Below, piece by piece: positions 1 to 6,908 of a DNA stretch of 64,000 nt. A program made the position numbers and the translations under genes. The notes under the pieces are model-generated. The model saw only the letters and a program-made list of their open reading frames with translations, was not told the DNA's origin and did no database searches. Origin of the DNA: an uncultured Clostridium sp. (GTDB taxonomy: Bacteria > Bacillota > Clostridia > Oscillospirales > Acutalibacteraceae); NCBI GenBank assembly GCA_958422185.1, contig CATZNW010000009.1:1-64000 (forward strand), in the 5' to 3' direction. Each line of letters opens with the position of its first letter. The stretch's first letter is position 1.

Positions 1-482
1 TTAAGCGAACCTAAATTTTCCGGCAGCTCTTCTGAGGCAGAAGTTTCGCACACCACAAGTGCGTTTACGTTCAGCCTGCTTTCGATCAGCGGCAGGATCT
101 TCTTAACAAGCCCTTTCTGATAAGGCGGATCAAGAAAGACGATATCAAACGCCGGGCATGACGCCGCATAGACTTCTGCACTGACAGGTATAACACGCGA
201 AACCCGGCCGAACCCGCATTTGTTTATATTGCGTTCAACAACGGCTCTTGCATTTTTATCGGTCTCAACAAAAACACATTCACTTGCGCCGCGGGAAAGC
301 GCTTCGATACCGAGCTGACCGGATCCGGCAAACAGATCCAGCACTTTTTTGCCCTCTATATCAAACTGAAGCATACTGAAAAGCGCCTCTTTAACACTTT
401 CAGCAGTCGGCCTTGTAACATCACTGCCGGGCAGGGTCTCAAGACGTCGGCCCCTTGCGCTTCCGGTAATAACACGCATCAT
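1..482 (-). CDS. rsmD: 16S rRNA (guanine966-N2)-methyltransferase RsmD, 3' end cut by window
   Basis: The reading frame runs from an ATG at 482 down to the window edge without a stop, giving 160 residues of a family that is usually about 180-190 long, so only the C-terminal tail is missing. Visible motifs: N-terminal RVITGSARGRRL, the TRPTAESVKEALF segment typical of RsmD, the SAM-binding LDLFAGSGQLGIEALSRGA loop, and the catalytic DPPY in VFLDPPYQK. The enzyme methylates G966 of 16S rRNA on the assembling 30S subunit (family knowledge). A second ATG directly follows the first (MM), and I cannot tell which is used. A good sigma-A promoter lies about 65 bases upstream, so rsmD is probably transcribed separately from uvrC. 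Confidence 0.93.
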   Translation of the reverse strand, partial: MMRVITGSARGRRLETLPGSDVTRPTAESVKEALFSMLQFDIEGKKVLDLFAGSGQLGIEALSRGASECVFVETDKNARAVVERNINKCGFGRVSRVIPVSAEVYAASCPAFDIVFLDPPYQKGLVKKILPLIESRLNVNALVVCETSASEELPENLGSL

Positions 483-546
483 ACTCAATCACTGCCGCAA
501 ACCGGCGGAAGATCAAATCATACCCGCCTGAATTTATACACATTAC

Positions 547-575
547 ATTATACATTTCAACTTTAACATAGTCAA
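547..575 (-). promoter_or_regulatory. sigma-A promoter of rsmD
   Basis: Minus strand: -35 TTGACT at 575-570, 17-base spacer, -10 TATAAT at 552-547. It lies between uvrC and rsmD and points at rsmD. Confidence 0.8.
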
Positions 576-592
576 GTTCAGAAATATTATTT

Positions 593-2413
593 TTACAATT
601 TATGATAAAATTCGTAAATTTTATCTGCGTCTTTTTTACTTATTGACGGACATTCCGCTAGTTCATCCGGAGTTTGCTCTTTGATCGAAGAGATGGTTTT
701 GAAATGCTTTAATAACGCTTTCGCTTTTTTCTCTCCTATCCCCTCTATCTGCATAAGACCGGATGAAAAAGTGCTTTTCGCATGCTTTTTATGGTGATAG
801 GAAACAGCAAAGCGATGCACTTCCTCCTGTATGCTTGATACGAGCGTAAACGCCGCGCGGTGAGAATTGATCTCAATTTCCCCGCCGCCGTACGCAATTG
901 CGCGTGTACGGTGCTTATTATCCTTTACCATGCCGAAAACCGGAACCGAAAGCTTCATTTTCTCAATAACGGGCAGCACCGCGTTCACCTGAGGCTGACC
1001 CCCGTCAAGCAATATCAGATCCGGCAGGATCTTAAAAGTGCTGCTGTCCTCATCATGATAATAATGATTAAAACGGCGGGTAAGAACTTCGTTCATAGAA
1101 CCAACGTCATTCTGACCGTCAAAACCTTTAACCGCAAATCTTTTATAAGCGGATTTCATGGGTCTGCCGTTATGGAAAACGACCATTCCCGCAACATTAT
1201 CCGCGCCGAAGGTATGGGAAATATCATAACTTTCAATATATTCCGGCGGCTTTCCGAGACCGAGAAGAGCGGCAAGCTCCTCAAGCGCGGCGAACTCCCG
1301 CCCGAGTCTGCCTTCATTCTGCGCAAGATGTTCGTTTGCATTTTTTATGCACATGTTGAGTATAGACAGATGCTCTCCCTTTTGCGGGTGTATGAACTCC
1401 ACTTTTCTGCCCCGCTGCTTTTCAAGAAATTCACGCAGTAAATCTTCGTCTTCGATCTCTCCGTCCACAGCAATGCGAGAGGGAATATCCGGACGCATAG
1501 AATAATAGCGTTCGATCAGTTCAAGACGGGCGTTTTTGAGATCTTCCTGGGAATCAATCAGCCAGAATTCCGTATCGCTCAGTCTGCCGTTTTTAAAACG
1601 TATCACTTCAAAGCACGCCTTTTTTTTGCCGTTCACAAGGGCAAAAACGTCCTCTTCCGGAACATTTATTGAAACTACCTTCTGCCTTTCCTCCAGGTTT
1701 TTTATGGCGCGGATCCTGTCCCTGAGTTTTGCCGCTTCCTCAAATTTCAGTTCTTCTGAAAGCGCATGCATCTTGCTGGTCATATCCCGCACGGAAGCCT
1801 TGCTTCCGCCTTTCAGAAATGCAACGGCATCCTCAACGGTTTTAGCATATTCCTGCTGTGTGATTCTGCCGGCGCACGGCGAACAGCAAAGCCCCATAAA
1901 TCCGTTGAGGCACGGACGGCTCTTTCCGTAATCCTGAGGAAATTTTTTACTGCAGCGCGGCAGTTTGAAAATTTTAAGCGTTTCCTCCACCGCCTGTTTT
2001 ACGGAAAATCCGGATATATACGGGCCGATATAAACCGCGCCGTCATCATCCATTCGCTTACATTCCGAAATACGCGGAAAATCCCCTTTTGTGATCTTTA
2101 TATAATTATACCCTTTATCGTCCTTGAGCAGAATATTGTATTTGGGCATGTGCTGTTTGATCAGCGAGCATTCAAGCACCAGCGCCTCAAACTCGGTATC
2201 AACAAGGATATAATCAAAATCATCTACATTTTCAACCATTCTGATCACTTTTAAAGAATGGCCGGTATGTGAGCCAAAATAAGACGAGACCCTGTTTTTC
2301 AGCTTTTTCGCCTTTCCGATATATATTATTTTTTTATCTTTGTTTTTCATGATATACACTCCCGGCTGGAGCGGGAGCGCCATTGCTTTTTTACGAAGTT
2401 CCTTTTCAGTCAT
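593..2413 (-). CDS. uvrC: excinuclease ABC subunit UvrC
   Basis: UvrC makes the two incisions flanking a DNA lesion in nucleotide excision repair, acting with UvrA and UvrB. The 606-residue product has the family's full layout: GIY-YIG nuclease domain near the N terminus (PGVYIMKNKDKKIIYIGKAK), UVR motif around 205-240 (MHALSEELKFEEAAKLRDRI), the RNase H-like C-terminal nuclease region (ESYDISHTFGADNVAGMVVF; LLDGGQPQVNAV) and a terminal helix-hairpin-helix (QIEGIGEKKAKALLKHF). I place the start at the ATG at 2413, preceded by GGGTGA at a 5-base gap; a GTG three codons further up lies inside that ribosome binding site. It has its own promoter directly below the ptsH terminator. Confidence 0.97.
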   Translation of the reverse strand: MTEKELRKKAMALPLQPGVYIMKNKDKKIIYIGKAKKLKNRVSSYFGSHTGHSLKVIRMVENVDDFDYILVDTEFEALVLECSLIKQHMPKYNILLKDDKGYNYIKITKGDFPRISECKRMDDDGAVYIGPYISGFSVKQAVEETLKIFKLPRCSKKFPQDYGKSRPCLNGFMGLCCSPCAGRITQQEYAKTVEDAVAFLKGGSKASVRDMTSKMHALSEELKFEEAAKLRDRIRAIKNLEERQKVVSINVPEEDVFALVNGKKKACFEVIRFKNGRLSDTEFWLIDSQEDLKNARLELIERYYSMRPDIPSRIAVDGEIEDEDLLREFLEKQRGRKVEFIHPQKGEHLSILNMCIKNANEHLAQNEGRLGREFAALEELAALLGLGKPPEYIESYDISHTFGADNVAGMVVFHNGRPMKSAYKRFAVKGFDGQNDVGSMNEVLTRRFNHYYHDEDSSTFKILPDLILLDGGQPQVNAVLPVIEKMKLSVPVFGMVKDNKHRTRAIAYGGGEIEINSHRAAFTLVSSIQEEVHRFAVSYHHKKHAKSTFSSGLMQIEGIGEKKAKALLKHFKTISSIKEQTPDELAECPSISKKDADKIYEFYHKL

Positions 2414-2445
2414 TCGTTTCACCCGATAATAGATTTTTCCCGATT

Positions 2446-2474
2446 ATTTTAACATAAATCCGCGCAGGCGTAAA
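2446..2474 (-). promoter_or_regulatory. sigma-A promoter of uvrC
   Basis: Minus strand: -35 TTTACG at 2474-2469, 17-base spacer, -10 TAAAAT at 2451-2446. The -35 box abuts the T-tract of the ptsH terminator. Confidence 0.65.
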
Positions 2475-2509
2475 GATAAAAAAGGCACGGCGCCCACATG
2501 CGCCGTGCC
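2475..2509 (-). terminator. intrinsic terminator of ptsH
   Basis: Perfect 10-bp stem GGCACGGCGC / GCGCCGTGCC (2484-2493 with 2500-2509), 6-base loop, followed on the minus strand by TTTTTTATC. It lies 20 bases past the ptsH stop. Confidence 0.92.
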
Positions 2510-2529
2510 GACTGAAGTTTTGTGCAATC

Positions 2530-2793
2530 TTACTCTGTAAAGCCGCTTTTCACAAGAGCAACAAGGCCCTCAACAGCCTCTTCCTCGTCTGAGCCGTCCG
2601 CGATAATACGGATATCGGTTCCGCCCATTATGCCGAGCGAAAGCACACCGAGCAGGGATTTTGCATTAACTCTTCTCTCTTCTTTTTCAACCCAGATGGA
2701 AGACTTGAATTCATTGGCTTTCTGAATAAAGAATGTTGCCGGACGGGCATGGAGCCCTACCTGATTTTCAACCGTTACATCTTTAACAAACAT
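2530..2793 (-). CDS. ptsH: phosphocarrier protein HPr
   Basis: HPr carries phosphate from PTS enzyme I to the sugar-specific enzymes IIA in the cytoplasm; in Firmicutes its Ser46 form is also a co-repressor with CcpA. Choosing the ATG at 2793 (AGAGG upstream at a suitable gap) gives 87 residues and puts the active histidine at 15 (GLHARPA) and the regulatory serine at 46 (NAKSLLGV), exactly the family numbering. An in-frame ATG 15 bases upstream would spoil both the numbering and the ribosome binding site. Both phosphorylation sites are present, so this is a genuine HPr and not Crh (which lacks His15). No ptsI or enzyme II gene is nearby; the gene is monocistronic between its own promoter and terminator. 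Confidence 0.95.
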   Translation of the reverse strand: MFVKDVTVENQVGLHARPATFFIQKANEFKSSIWVEKEERRVNAKSLLGVLSLGIMGGTDIRIIADGSDEEEAVEGLVALVKSGFTE

Positions 2794-2850
2794 AATAAAA
2801 CCTCTCATTTCAAGAATTAAAAAGTTATTCGCCTTTTGACTGTATTACAT

Positions 2851-2878
2851 ATTATACCACTAAAACGCTTTAGGTCAA
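2851..2878 (-). promoter_or_regulatory. sigma-A promoter of ptsH
   Basis: Minus strand: -35 TTGACC at 2878-2873, 16-base spacer, -10 TATAAT at 2856-2851, about 58 bases ahead of the ptsH start. Confidence 0.75.
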
Positions 2879-2962
2879 TGTGTTGGGGCAAAGTTCGTAT
2901 GACTTATAGATTTAACACAAAATATTGTGCCCCGATTTGTGCAAAATTCACATAATTTTTAT

Positions 2963-3691
2963 TTATCGTTTTAAATCGGACAGAAATTTCATATCTTTCG
3001 CCGTTAGCTGCGCTTTTTCGAGCATATCGGGTCTGCGCTGCGCGGTCCGCTTAAGCGACTGCTCCCTGCGCCAGGTTTCCACTTTTGCATGATGACCGGT
3101 CACAAGCACCTCCGGCACCTGCCTTCCATGCCATTCAAACGGCCGCGTATACTGCGGATATTCAAGCAGTGAAGAATAATGGCTTTCCTCCGTAAAGCAT
3201 TCGTCGCTTGAAAGCACGCCCGGTATCATTCTGGAAACAGCGTCGGCAACGATAAGCGCCGGGAGCTCACCGCCGGTCAGCACATAATCTCCGACCGAGA
3301 TCTCCTCCGGCTGAAGTTCCTCAATAACACGCTCGTCCACCCCTTCATAGTGGCCGCACAAAAGTGCAATATTGTCCAACTGTGCCAGCTCCCTTACCCT
3401 TTGCTGGGTCAAAGTTTTGCCCTGCGGGGTCAGATAGATCAGGTGGGGGCTTGTTCCCGTCTTTTCACATATGTCTTTATAGCAATCATAAATAGGCTGG
3501 GCCTGCATGATCATGCCCATTCCGCCCCCATAAGGCGAATCGTCCACACGGCGGTGTTTATCCTTGGTATAATCTCTTATATCCGCGCATTCAATCCGAA
3601 CCTTTCCGGAGGAGCGCGCCCTGCCTATGATGCTTGCGTTAAGATAAGAGAGGCACATATCCGGAAAAAGCGTCATAATATCAATTCTCAT
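2963..3691 (-). CDS. trmD: tRNA (guanine37-N1)-methyltransferase TrmD
   Basis: TrmD adds a methyl group to G37 next to the anticodon, which prevents +1 frameshifting. The 242-residue protein has the SPOUT trefoil-knot signatures: MRIDIMTLFPDM at the start, DSPYGGGMGMIMQ, LLCGHYEGVDERV, and ISVGDYVLTGGELPALIV. The ATG at 3691 is preferred over a TTG immediately before it because AAGGGG then lies 7 bases upstream, inside the rimM coding sequence. It overlaps rimM by 11 bases, so the two are probably translationally coupled. It is the last gene of the ylxM-ffh-rpsP-khpA-rimM operon, the standard Firmicutes order (rplS is not next to it here). No convincing terminator was seen downstream, only a weak GGGGCA/TGCCCC inverted repeat with a long loop. 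Confidence 0.97.
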   Translation of the reverse strand: MRIDIMTLFPDMCLSYLNASIIGRARSSGKVRIECADIRDYTKDKHRRVDDSPYGGGMGMIMQAQPIYDCYKDICEKTGTSPHLIYLTPQGKTLTQQRVRELAQLDNIALLCGHYEGVDERVIEELQPEEISVGDYVLTGGELPALIVADAVSRMIPGVLSSDECFTEESHYSSLLEYPQYTRPFEWHGRQVPEVLVTGHHAKVETWRREQSLKRTAQRRPDMLEKAQLTAKDMKFLSDLKR

Positions 3692-4190
3692 CAAAAAGCC
3701 CCTTCATAGGTATGATTTCAATCAGACCGCTTTCGCAGTCGATCTTTTTAACTATCTCATCTATCAGCGGCACATAAAGCCGTTTTCCGTCATTTTCGAT
3801 CTCAAGAATATCCGAGGCTCCGTAATTCATAACGTCCAAGACTTTTCCGTACACATCCCCGGTGTCAGCATTTTTGACCAAGCAGCCTATTATATCCTGG
3901 ATATATTCGGAGCCTTCCTCAATTTCGGCATCACCGCGGTCACAGTATAAAACACGATTTTTATACTGTTGGGCATCGTCTATGCCGTCTATCCCGGAAA
4001 ACTTCATTACGGCAACGTTTTTATGCGCTCTAACGGATAAGATCTCCAGAGAATCCCTTCCGTTTTCATCAAGATAAAGCGTTTTAAACTGCTTAAGGAA
4101 ATCCACGCCGTCGCACCACGGCTGGACCCTGACTTCCCCTTTGATACCGTGAGTATTCACTATTTTTCCGACTTCCAAGAACTGTTTCAT
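3681..4190 (-). CDS. rimM: ribosome maturation factor RimM
   Basis: RimM binds ribosomal protein S19 and helps mature the 30S head. At 169 residues it has the normal length, with the N-terminal RimM domain (FLEVGKIVNTHGIKGEVRVQP) followed by a PRC-barrel domain (YIQDIIGCLVKNADTGDVYGKVLDV ... RLYVPLIDEIVKKID region). It sits between khpA and trmD in a conserved operon; its last bases carry the trmD ribosome binding site. A 14-bp inverted repeat lies between it and khpA. Confidence 0.95.
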   Translation of the reverse strand: MKQFLEVGKIVNTHGIKGEVRVQPWCDGVDFLKQFKTLYLDENGRDSLEILSVRAHKNVAVMKFSGIDGIDDAQQYKNRVLYCDRGDAEIEEGSEYIQDIIGCLVKNADTGDVYGKVLDVMNYGASDILEIENDGKRLYVPLIDEIVKKIDCESGLIEIIPMKGLFDEN

Positions 4191-4234
4191 TAAATCACCG
4201 AGAATATTATATAGTTTTTGCCGGATTTTTGCAA

Positions 4235-4268
4235 GAACAGACCGCCTTCTTCCAAGGCGGTCTGTTCA
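4235..4268. other. inverted repeat between khpA and rimM
   Basis: Arms GAACAGACCGCCTT / AAGGCGGTCTGTTC, a perfect 14-bp match with a 5-base loop. On the minus strand it follows khpA but is trailed by TTGCAAAAATC, not a clear T-tract. It may be a partial terminator or an RNA-processing/stability hairpin that tunes rimM-trmD expression relative to rpsP and ffh. Confidence 0.6.
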
Positions 4269-4282
4269 CAATACAATTACAA

Positions 4283-4525
4283 TCAATCTATTTCAACAGA
4301 AATCTTTTGATCATTTCTTGTTGCGGCTGCTCGCATTACAACGCGTATCGCCTTTGCGATCCTGCCCTGTTTTCCGATAACGCGGCCCATATCCTCCTCC
4401 GCAACGTGAAGATGGTAAAACACCACGCCTTCCTCGTTAGGCTCATCCACCTCTACGGAAACGGCATCTGGGTTATCAACAAGGCCTTTGGTGATCGCCT
4501 TCAACAATTCCTCCAAAGAAAACAC
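4283..4525 (-). CDS. khpA: KH-domain RNA-binding protein KhpA
   Basis: An 80-residue protein that is essentially one KH domain, with the GXXG loop as VIGKQGRIAKAIRVVMRAAA. In Firmicutes this gene (ylqC in Bacillus, khpA in streptococci) is next to rpsP, and its product pairs with KhpB/Jag to bind RNA and influence cell division (family knowledge). Position between rpsP and rimM matches that context. Confidence 0.93.
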   Translation of the reverse strand: MFSLEELLKAITKGLVDNPDAVSVEVDEPNEEGVVFYHLHVAEEDMGRVIGKQGRIAKAIRVVMRAAATRNDQKISVEID

Positions 4526-4552
4526 CTCCGTCTTATAATCCCTGTAAAAAGA

Positions 4553-4795
4553 TTAAAGAATGCCTTCTTTTTTAAGGATGCTCTTTACAGTATCCGTTGG
4601 CTGAGCACCGTTTACGATCCATTTCTTTGCCTTTTCGGCATCGATCTTGATCTCTGCGGGATCAACCATGGTGTTGTAAGTTCCGATCTCCTCGATGAAA
4701 CGTCCGTCCCTCGGGTATCTTGAATCAGCTACAACTACACGATAAAAAGGAGCTTTTTTAGCGCCCATTCTGCGAAGTCTGATCTTTACTGCCAT
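4553..4795 (-). CDS. rpsP: 30S ribosomal protein S16
   Basis: S16 is an early-binding protein of the 30S body. The 80-residue sequence begins MAVKIRLRRMGAKKAPFYRVVVADSR region, typical for bS16. I start at the ATG at 4795, which has GGAGGAAATAATA in front; an ATG 15 bases upstream overlaps that site and is not used by the family. Part of the ffh-rpsP-khpA operon. Confidence 0.97.
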   Translation of the reverse strand: MAVKIRLRRMGAKKAPFYRVVVADSRYPRDGRFIEEIGTYNTMVDPAEIKIDAEKAKKWIVNGAQPTDTVKSILKKEGIL

Positions 4796-4863
4796 TATTA
4801 TTTCCTCCATAAAAAATATTATTGTTTTATTTACTAACCGAATTCAAATCGGGTTAATACAAA

Positions 4864-6264
4864 TTAAAATCCGAAAGGATTGTTTCTTCCGTTTCCGGTC
4901 ATTCCCATCATTTTCTGGGCCATATCCGGATTCTGCTGAAGCAGCCGGCGCATTTTTTTGCTGACTCTTGGTCCACCCTTGCCGCCGTACTGGCTGATCA
5001 TTTTTTTCATCTGCTTAAACTGTGAAAGCAGTTTATTTACATCCTCTACCTGCATTCCGCATCCGGCAGCGATCCTACGTTTGCGGGATGGGTTGATGAT
5101 TTCCGGATGAGAGCGTTCCTGCTTGGTCATGGAATAAATGATAGCTCGGAATCTGTCAAACGCACGCTCGTCAATATCCTCATCCCTGATCTTGGAACCG
5201 ATACCGGGCAGCATTTTAATGGTATCCTTAAGACTGCCCATTCTGGATATCTGGTCAAACTGATCAAGCAGATCATTGAGATCAAATTTATTTTTAGCAA
5301 GCTTCTTTTCAAGCTCAGCCGCTTTTTTCTGGTCCAGGCTCTGCTCTGCCCTTTCAATAAACGAGAGCACATCTCCCATACCGAGAATACGCGAAGCCAT
5401 GCGGCTTGGGTGAAACGTTTCAAGATCTCCGAGTTTTTCACCCGTTCCTACAAATTTAATCGGCTTACCGGTAACGGCCCTGACGGAAAGCGCTGCGCCG
5501 CCTCTTGTATCGCCGTCAAGCTTAGTTAAAACAACGCCGTCTATTCCAAGCGTTTCGTTAAAGCTTTTGGCAACGTTAACGGCATCCTGACCGGTCATGG
5601 CGTCGATAACAAGCAGAATCTCATGAGGATGCACGGTACTTCTGATATTCTGAAGCTCCTGCATCAGCTGCTCGTCAACATGAAGTCTACCGGCAGTATC
5701 AAGAAATATATAGTCATAGCCGTGGTCTTTTGCGTACCTAACAGCCTCCTCGGCGATTCTGACGGGGTTTTCCGTTCCCATTTCAAAAACAGGGACATCA
5801 ACCTGCGCACCGACCACCTGAAGCTGTTTAATAGCCGCCGGCCGGTATATATCACAGGCAACAAGGAGCGGCCTGTGTCCCTCTTTTTTCAGTTTTAAGG
5901 CAAGCTTTGCACTGTGGGTGGTTTTACCCGAGCCCTGAAGGCCGCACATCATAACGATCGTGGGCGGGTGATTTGCCTGGGCAAGCCTGCTTTCGCTTCC
6001 GCCCATAAGATCTGTAAGCTCTTCATTTACGATCTTGATTACCATCTGACCGGGCGTAAGAGATTCCATAACGTCCTCGCCTATCGCCCTGTCCGTAACG
6101 GATTTAGTAAAATCCTTTGCAACTTTATAGTTAACGTCTGCCTCAAGGAGCGCAAGGCGCACCTCGCGCATAGCGTCCTTTACATCGGATTCGGTAAGTT
6201 TTCCCTTTGCACGAAGCTTCTTAAAGGAATTTTCAAGCCTTTCCGAAAGGCCCTCAAATGCCAA
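4864..6264 (-). CDS. ffh: signal recognition particle GTPase Ffh (SRP54)
   Basis: Ffh binds signal peptides on ribosomes together with SRP RNA and hands them to FtsY at the membrane. The 466 residues comprise the N domain, the G domain with P-loop GLQGSGKTTHSAKLA, DTAGRLHVDEQ and TKLDGDTRGG, and the methionine-rich M domain ending in MAQKMMGMTGNGR. There is no ATG near the start: the family-typical start AFEGLSERLE follows a TTG at 6264, which has AGGAG at a 9-base gap, so TTG initiation is likely. A TTG three codons earlier would abut that AGGAG. It is co-transcribed with ylxM just upstream, the usual arrangement in Firmicutes. Confidence 0.97.
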   Translation of the reverse strand: MAFEGLSERLENSFKKLRAKGKLTESDVKDAMREVRLALLEADVNYKVAKDFTKSVTDRAIGEDVMESLTPGQMVIKIVNEELTDLMGGSESRLAQANHPPTIVMMCGLQGSGKTTHSAKLALKLKKEGHRPLLVACDIYRPAAIKQLQVVGAQVDVPVFEMGTENPVRIAEEAVRYAKDHGYDYIFLDTAGRLHVDEQLMQELQNIRSTVHPHEILLVIDAMTGQDAVNVAKSFNETLGIDGVVLTKLDGDTRGGAALSVRAVTGKPIKFVGTGEKLGDLETFHPSRMASRILGMGDVLSFIERAEQSLDQKKAAELEKKLAKNKFDLNDLLDQFDQISRMGSLKDTIKMLPGIGSKIRDEDIDERAFDRFRAIIYSMTKQERSHPEIINPSRKRRIAAGCGMQVEDVNKLLSQFKQMKKMISQYGGKGGPRVSKKMRRLLQQNPDMAQKMMGMTGNGRNNPFGF

Positions 6265-6288
6265 AGCAATCAACTCCTAAATCTTTAA

Positions 6289-6654
6289 TTAAAGCTGTGA
6301 CAGATAATCCGCCGTTGATTTTATTTTGGAAATATTATCGTTTATTTCTCTTGAAAGGCTGTGGTTAAGATTATACTCGTTAATGATCTCAGCGCACTGC
6401 GTGATTTCATCCAGACCTTTTTTCATTTCAGTGAAACGCTTGGCAAGCCCAAGCCTGTTTTCCATATCAAAAAGCTGATTTTCGGCACGTTTGATAGCGT
6501 CCCTTACACCCTGACGCGTTATGCCCTCATTTTCAGCTATCTCCGAAAGGGACAGATCCTCATTATAATAGTAAACAAGAAAATCATGCTGTTTCTTCGT
6601 TAACATTTCGCCGTAAAAATCAAGTAAAAAAGAAACTTCAAGATTTTTCGCCAC
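6289..6654 (-). CDS. ylxM: YlxM/p13-like DNA-binding protein, SRP-associated
   Basis: A 121-residue helix-turn-helix protein of the UPF0122 family, resembling sigma factor region 4 (LLDFYGEMLTKKQHDFLVYY, then LSLSEIAENEGITRQGVRDA). It nearly always precedes ffh in Firmicutes and has been linked to SRP function in streptococci. The start is a GTG at 6654 with AAAGGGG 7 bases upstream. A strong sigma-A promoter 65 bases ahead makes it the first gene of the operon running to trmD. Confidence 0.93.
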   Translation of the reverse strand: MAKNLEVSFLLDFYGEMLTKKQHDFLVYYYNEDLSLSEIAENEGITRQGVRDAIKRAENQLFDMENRLGLAKRFTEMKKGLDEITQCAEIINEYNLNHSLSREINDNISKIKSTADYLSQL

Positions 6655-6719
6655 CGTTATACCCCTTTCTGCACATTTCCTGCATTGGTGTAAAGTAATT
6701 AATCTTTACAGCAAAAGAT

Positions 6720-6748
6720 ATTATACATAAGAGGCTCCGATAAGTCAA
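6720..6748 (-). promoter_or_regulatory. sigma-A promoter of the ylxM-ffh-rpsP-khpA-rimM-trmD operon
   Basis: Minus strand: -35 TTGACT at 6748-6743, 17-base spacer, perfect -10 TATAAT at 6725-6720. Confidence 0.85.
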
Positions 6749-6852
6749 GTAAAAAAAGCAAGATTTTTTAGATTAAATTTTTGTAATATCTCTTGACACA
6801 AAATATTGAAAAAAAGAAAGCTAAAATACACAAAATATCGTAATATACCGTT

Positions 6853-6881
6853 AAAAAAAAGCGGGCGAAATATACGCCCGC
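6853..6881 (-). terminator. intrinsic terminator after mutS2
   Basis: Stem GCGGGCG / CGCCCGC (6861-6867 with 6875-6881), 7-base loop, then eight T on the minus strand, 28 bases past the mutS2 stop. The rest of the 6655-6908 gap holds the ylxM promoter and AT-rich sequence with nothing else recognised. Confidence 0.92.
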
Positions 6882-6908
6882 ATAAAAATAAAATGTATTT
6901 CCTGCTAA

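Noticed and set aside
860..1441. Long plus-strand frames within uvrC, ffh, mutS2 and the purine genes
   Set aside because: All lie opposite well-recognised genes, lack ribosome binding sites and have no family motifs.
4840..4862. Possible tRNA-like TTCAAATC motif between rpsP and ffh
   Set aside because: Only a small imperfect hairpin fits; no acceptor stem or anticodon arm can be drawn.
6793..6850. TTGACA on the plus strand as a promoter
   Set aside because: The nearest -10-like TAAAAT is 23 bases away and no gene follows on the plus strand.
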